Below are positions 32,711 to 36,012 of a DNA stretch of 36,012 nt, piece by piece; the stretch's first letter is position 1; each line of letters starts with the position of its first letter. Made by a program: the position numbers and the translations under genes. Under the pieces are notes generated by a model. The model worked only from the letters and a program-made list of their open reading frames with translations, did no database searches and was not told the DNA's origin. The DNA is from a virus. The stretch covers positions 1-36,012 of the IMG/VR virus record IMGVR_UViG_3300025151_000129; one strand, 5' to 3'.

Positions 32711-33097
32711 ATGACTGATAATGATATGAATGATATTGTACCAGTATCTGGTGAAATTGTCCCAGAAAATCAAGATATTCAGAAGGATTATGAATACACA
32801 AGAGCTAATTTGTATTCATTAATCGAAAAGGGACAAGAAGCAATTAATGGCATTATGGAACTTGCCGGTGAAGGGGGAAGTCCTAGAGCATATGAAGTTG
32901 CCGGTCAACTTATTAAAAGTGTTGCCGACACAACGGATAAATTAGCAGATCTTCAAAAGAAGATAAAAGATCTTGAAGAAGATGGTAAAAAGACTACGAA
33001 TAATGTTACTAACAATGCTGTGTTTGTAGGATCTACATCAGAACTTCAAAAAATGTTGAAGCAAGGTTTTCTAAATAATAATACGGATTCAAAATAA
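32711..33097 (+). CDS. gp16: small terminase subunit gp16
   Basis: The 128-residue protein (T4 gp16 is 164) has the family layout: an acidic N-terminus with YEYTRANLYSLIEKGQEAIN, a helix with GSPRAYEVAGQLIKSVADTT (T4 has SPRHMEVFATL here), the coiled-coil helix DKLADLQKKIKDLEED, and the C-terminal motif NNVTNNAVFVGSTSELQKML that matches T4 'NATVFMGSPTELM'. gp16 rings recognise DNA and regulate the gp17 motor. It follows gp15 after 6 bases. In T4, gene 17 comes next and overlaps it; here an extra gene intervenes. Confidence 0.88.
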   Translation: MTDNDMNDIVPVSGEIVPENQDIQKDYEYTRANLYSLIEKGQEAINGIMELAGEGGSPRAYEVAGQLIKSVADTTDKLADLQKKIKDLEEDGKKTTNNVTNNAVFVGSTSELQKMLKQGFLNNNTDSK

Positions 33098-33099
33098 AT

Positions 33100-34263
33100 A
33101 TGTCCAAGTGTAAATCAGGTCACTATTATTGTTACACTGATAAAAAGTGTAAACCCATTTCAAAGGGGATGAAAGTAACTGCACGATTTTCAGGTGGAGG
33201 AAAAGAACCCGAAGAAGTTGGTATTGATAAACCATTAAATGGAAATCAAACGAATGGGAATGGAAATGGGAATGGGAACTCTAATGGGGGCTCTAATGGA
33301 GGCGTCAGTGAGGGAACCCTTCACAAGTGGTTCAAAGGATCCAAATCAAAGGATGGTAAAGGTGGTTGGGTTAATGTCGTCACAGGTGGGACTTGCGCCA
33401 GTGATAAACCAGGAGAAGGAACACCAAAGTGTGTTTCTTCGGCAAAACGAGCAAGCATGAGTAAGGCAGAAAGACTTTCTGCTCAAAGAAGAAAGAAAAA
33501 GGCAGATCCAGGTCAACAACAAAAATCTGGTGCCGCTAAACCAACATATGTCTCTACGGATTCTAAAAAGAAAATGAAAAAAGAAGAAGTTGAAGTAACA
33601 GAAGCAAAGGACAAAAAGGGTAAAGGTAGTGGTACAAAAGATGCCTGTTATCATAAGGTAAAGTCCAGATATAGTGTCTGGCCCTCTGCATATGCCTCAG
33701 GTGCCCTTGTAAAGTGTCGTAAGGTCGGTGCTGCTAATTGGGGTAATAAGTCCGAATCTGTGGACTACTCGAACTGGAGAGTGGAATTAGAAGAAGCAAA
33801 GAAATGTTGGCCAGGATATGAAAAGAAAGGAACCAAAAAAATGTTTGGTAAGACCTATAACAACTGTGTGAAGAAAGAAGAAACTGAAATTGCTGAGAAG
33901 AAAGATCCTTGTTGGGACACTCATAAGCAAGTGGGTATGAAGAAAAAGAATGGTAGAATGGTCCCCAATTGTGTTCCAAAAGAAGAATTTTCTGACTGGA
34001 GATCCGAATTAGAAGAGGGAGCTGCTTGGACAAAAAAGTCCGGTAAGAACCCTTCAGGAGGATTAAATGAGAAGGGTCGTAAGTCTTATGAAAGAGAAAA
34101 TCCTGGTTCGGATTTAAAAGCACCATCTAAGAAAGTTGGTAATAAAAGGAGAGCATCATTCTGTGCAAGAATGAAAGGTATGAAGAAAAAACTTACTTCT
34201 TCTAAAACTGCGAATGATCCAGATAGCAGAATCAATAAGTCATTGAGGGCTTGGAACTGCTGA
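33100..34263 (+). CDS. modular Cys/Lys-rich protein between the terminase genes
   Basis: The product is 387 residues and very basic. Modules in order: a Cys motif KCKSGHYYCYTDKKCKPISK (3-22); an Asn/Gly linker (about 47-68); a basic segment WVNVVTGGTCASDKPG to SKAERLSAQRRKKK (about 89-135); a DUF5872-like domain ACYHKVKSRYSVWPSAYASG then ALVKCRKVGAANWGNKS (about 181-219); two 'C-W...NGR/KTYNNC-V-K-E-E' repeats (about 236-258 and 272-296); and a DUF6321-like end AWTKKSGKNPSGGLNEKGRK to RINKSLRAWNC (about 309-387). The modules are separated by ELEE-A (232/233), IAE-K (266/267) and ELEE-G (306/307), which resemble the T4 prohead-protease site (L/I-x-E). It could be a processed head-internal or DNA-associated protein. 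No enzyme activity is apparent. Confidence 0.7.
   Translation: MSKCKSGHYYCYTDKKCKPISKGMKVTARFSGGGKEPEEVGIDKPLNGNQTNGNGNGNGNSNGGSNGGVSEGTLHKWFKGSKSKDGKGGWVNVVTGGTCASDKPGEGTPKCVSSAKRASMSKAERLSAQRRKKKADPGQQQKSGAAKPTYVSTDSKKKMKKEEVEVTEAKDKKGKGSGTKDACYHKVKSRYSVWPSAYASGALVKCRKVGAANWGNKSESVDYSNWRVELEEAKKCWPGYEKKGTKKMFGKTYNNCVKKEETEIAEKKDPCWDTHKQVGMKKKNGRMVPNCVPKEEFSDWRSELEEGAAWTKKSGKNPSGGLNEKGRKSYERENPGSDLKAPSKKVGNKRRASFCARMKGMKKKLTSSKTANDPDSRINKSLRAWNC
33252..33300 (+). repeat. short tandem AATGGG-type repeats encoding an Asn-Gly linker
   Basis: Hexamers of the type AATGGR are repeated in frame and encode NGNGNGNGNSNGGSNGG. This is a flexible linker and a likely slippage spot where repeat number could vary between strains. 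Confidence 0.7.
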
Positions 34264-34265
34264 GG
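34262..34265 (+). promoter_or_regulatory. ribosome-binding site for gp17
   Basis: GAGG overlaps the stop codon of the preceding gene and lies 7 bases before ATG 34273. It supports this start for the large terminase. Confidence 0.6.
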
Positions 34266-34272
34266 TTAGTGT

Positions 34273-35916
34273 ATGAGTGAAGTATATCTTGGTAATCCTA
34301 ATCTAAAAAAAGCAAATACATCAATTGAATTTACAGAAGAGAATATCATTGAATTTCTCAAATGTAAAGAAGATCCGGTATATTTTGCCAATAATTATAT
34401 TAAAATCGTCTCTTTGGATGAGGGACTGACTCAGTTTCATCCATACGACTTTCAAGAAAAGTTAATTAATAATTTTCATAATAACAGATTTAATATCTGT
34501 AAGATGCCACGACAAACTGGTAAATCCACTACAGTCGTATCTTACCTTTTGCATTATGCTGTATTCAATGACAGTGTAAACATTGGCATCCTTGCAAACA
34601 AAGCAGCAACAGCAAGAGAATTATTACAAAGGCTACAAACTGCCTATGAAAACTTGCCTAAGTGGATGCAACAGGGTATTCTGTCATGGAACAAAGGTTC
34701 AATGGAGTTAGAGAATGGCAGTAAGATATTGGCAGCTTCTACGTCTGCAAGTGCTGTCAGAGGTATGTCGTTCAACATCCTCTTTCTCGACGAGTTCGCG
34801 TTTGTTCCAAATCACGTTGCTGACTCGTTCTTTGCATCTGTTTATCCTACTATTACTTCTGGTAAAAACACCAAAGTAATTATCGTGTCTACTCCACACG
34901 GTATGAATCACTTCTACCGTATGTGGCATGATGCAGAAAGAAGTAAAAATGAATATATCCCCACAGACGTTCACTGGTCAGAAGTTCCTGGTAGAGATGA
35001 AAAATGGAAAGCAACCACAATTGCAAATACCTCCGAACAGCAGTTCAAAGTTGAGTTTGAGTGTGAGTTTTTAGGATCCGTTAACACTCTTATTAATCCA
35101 GCAAAATTAAAAAACCTTGTATACGAGAATCCCATAAAAAGAAATGCAGGATTAGATATTTACGAAGATCCTCAGGAGAATCATGAATATCTTTTGACGA
35201 TTGACGTGGCAAGAGGAATAGGAAATGATTATTCGGCATTTATTGTTTTTGACATAACACAGTTTCCGTATAAAGTGGTGGCGAAATATAGAAATAATGA
35301 AATTAAACCAATGTTATTTCCCAATATTATTAATGATGTTGGAAAAGGATATAATAATGCCTGGATATTAGTGGAAGTGAATGATATTGGAGATCAAGTG
35401 GCTTCTATCATGCATTATGATTTAGAATATGATAATATTCTTATGGCGGCAATGCGAGGGCGTGCCGGTCAAGTTGTAGGAACGGGGTTTAGTGGAAAGA
35501 AATCACAACTCGGTGTAAGAATGACTGCGGCAGTTAAGAAACTTGGATGCTCCAACCTAAAAACAATGATGGAGGATGATAAGTTACTGACTACAGATTA
35601 TGAAATCATATCAGAACTTACAACTTTTGCACAGAAGGGAAATTCATTTGAAGCAGAAGAAGGGTGTAATGATGACTTGGCAATGTGTCTTGTTATATTC
35701 TCTTGGTTGGTGGCACAGGACTATTTTAAGGAGATGACAGAGAATGATGTTCGTAAGAGAATATACGAGGAACAAAGAAACCAAATAGAGCAGGATATGG
35801 CACCATTTGGATTTATAGAAACTGGTTTTGAAAATAATAATTTTGTGGATTCTGATGGTGATAGATGGTATACCGATGAATATGGTGATAGGTCTTATAT
35901 GTGGGATTATATGTAA
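34273..35916 (+). CDS. gp17: large terminase subunit gp17
   Basis: The product is 547 residues (T4 gp17 is 610). The N-terminal ATPase has Walker A MPRQTGKSTT (residues 78-87, Lys 84) and Walker B ILFLDEFAF (169-177, Asp 173, catalytic Glu 174), followed by the coupling motif VIIVSTPHG. The C-terminal RNase-H-like nuclease has the acidic triad: D311 in LLTIDVARG, E368 in WILVEVND, and D467/D468 in CNDDLAMCL. It is the packaging motor that pumps and cuts concatemeric DNA at the portal. The C-terminus DGDRWYTDEYGDRSYMWDYM is the form I recall from cyanophages. The stop overlaps the next gene by TAATG. Confidence 0.96.
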   Translation: MSEVYLGNPNLKKANTSIEFTEENIIEFLKCKEDPVYFANNYIKIVSLDEGLTQFHPYDFQEKLINNFHNNRFNICKMPRQTGKSTTVVSYLLHYAVFNDSVNIGILANKAATARELLQRLQTAYENLPKWMQQGILSWNKGSMELENGSKILAASTSASAVRGMSFNILFLDEFAFVPNHVADSFFASVYPTITSGKNTKVIIVSTPHGMNHFYRMWHDAERSKNEYIPTDVHWSEVPGRDEKWKATTIANTSEQQFKVEFECEFLGSVNTLINPAKLKNLVYENPIKRNAGLDIYEDPQENHEYLLTIDVARGIGNDYSAFIVFDITQFPYKVVAKYRNNEIKPMLFPNIINDVGKGYNNAWILVEVNDIGDQVASIMHYDLEYDNILMAAMRGRAGQVVGTGFSGKKSQLGVRMTAAVKKLGCSNLKTMMEDDKLLTTDYEIISELTTFAQKGNSFEAEEGCNDDLAMCLVIFSWLVAQDYFKEMTENDVRKRIYEEQRNQIEQDMAPFGFIETGFENNNFVDSDGDRWYTDEYGDRSYMWDYM

Positions 35917-36012
35917 TGGATACCAAAAATAAAGTTATAGATCTAATACGAATTGTTATTTGTTTTCAGTTAGTAATAGTTGGAGCAACTATTGGAGGTT
36001 GTTTTTTACCTG
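35916..36012 (+). CDS. start of a small membrane protein (partial)
   Basis: Thirty-two residues are visible before the window ends: MDTKNKVIDLIRIVICFQLV then IVGATIGGCFLP. A charged N-terminus is followed by a hydrophobic stretch of about 20 residues (IVICFQLVIVGATIGGCFL), a single membrane helix with a GxxxGG-like packing motif. In cyanomyoviruses small membrane proteins often lie between gp17 and gp18 (sheath). The start overlaps gp17 (TAATG), so it should be co-translated. Function unknown. Confidence 0.6.
   Translation, partial: MDTKNKVIDLIRIVICFQLVIVGATIGGCFLP

Noticed and set aside
195-34974. Open frames on the minus strand (for example 1195-1497, 17735-18019, 30584-30937, 33734-34126)
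   Set aside because: All lie antisense within + strand genes with recognised families or clear coding character. They have low-complexity composition, no ribosome-binding sites and no recognisable motifs.

Overview
The window looks like part of the genome of a marine T4-like myovirus, most likely a cyanophage (Synechococcus or Prochlorococcus host). The evidence is T4 virion gene order combined with small accessory proteins that I recognise as typical of cyanomyoviruses. A related pelagiphage cannot be excluded. All genes run on the + strand and are tightly packed. There is no integrase, insertion sequence, tRNA, CRISPR array or obvious photosynthesis gene.

Region 1 (about 1-3670) is accessory. 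It holds a run of small proteins, including a KTSC-like protein, an AbrB-like protein and a very basic 49-residue protein. It also holds a GT-A-fold glycosyltransferase behind a near-consensus sigma70 promoter, and a 229-residue conserved cyanophage protein. By eye this region is richer in G+C and C-ending codons than the rest, and it contains several GC-rich hairpins between genes.

Region 2 (3682-27711) is the baseplate wedge block. It contains gp25, gp6, a giant 4202-residue protein in the gp7 position, gp8, and a 2490-residue DUF4815-type protein. A perfect T4-type late promoter octamer (TATAAATA) lies before gp25 and another before gp8.

Region 3 (27708-29035) holds three small genes: a coiled-coil protein, a beta-sandwich-like protein and a fibre-like protein. 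They sit where T4 has the end of the 9-12/wac block.

Region 4 (29035-36012) is the neck and packaging block: gp13, gp14, gp15, gp16 (small terminase), an unusual modular Cys/Lys-rich protein, gp17 (large terminase) and the start of a small membrane protein. Start and stop codons overlap repeatedly (ATGA, TAATG), which suggests translational coupling.

Regions 2-4 should act together late in infection, building the baseplate wedge and neck, filling the capsid with DNA and closing the tail. The most unusual feature is how short beta-rich modules have spread across separate virion genes. A 'G-x-GYTxxP' module occurs in the gp7-position protein, gp8, the DUF4815 protein and gp14, and gp14 carries about 400 extra residues of it. 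Also notable are a dockerin/EF-hand-like calcium loop near the C-terminus of gp15, and a protein between the two terminase subunits whose modules are separated by motifs resembling prohead-protease cleavage sites.
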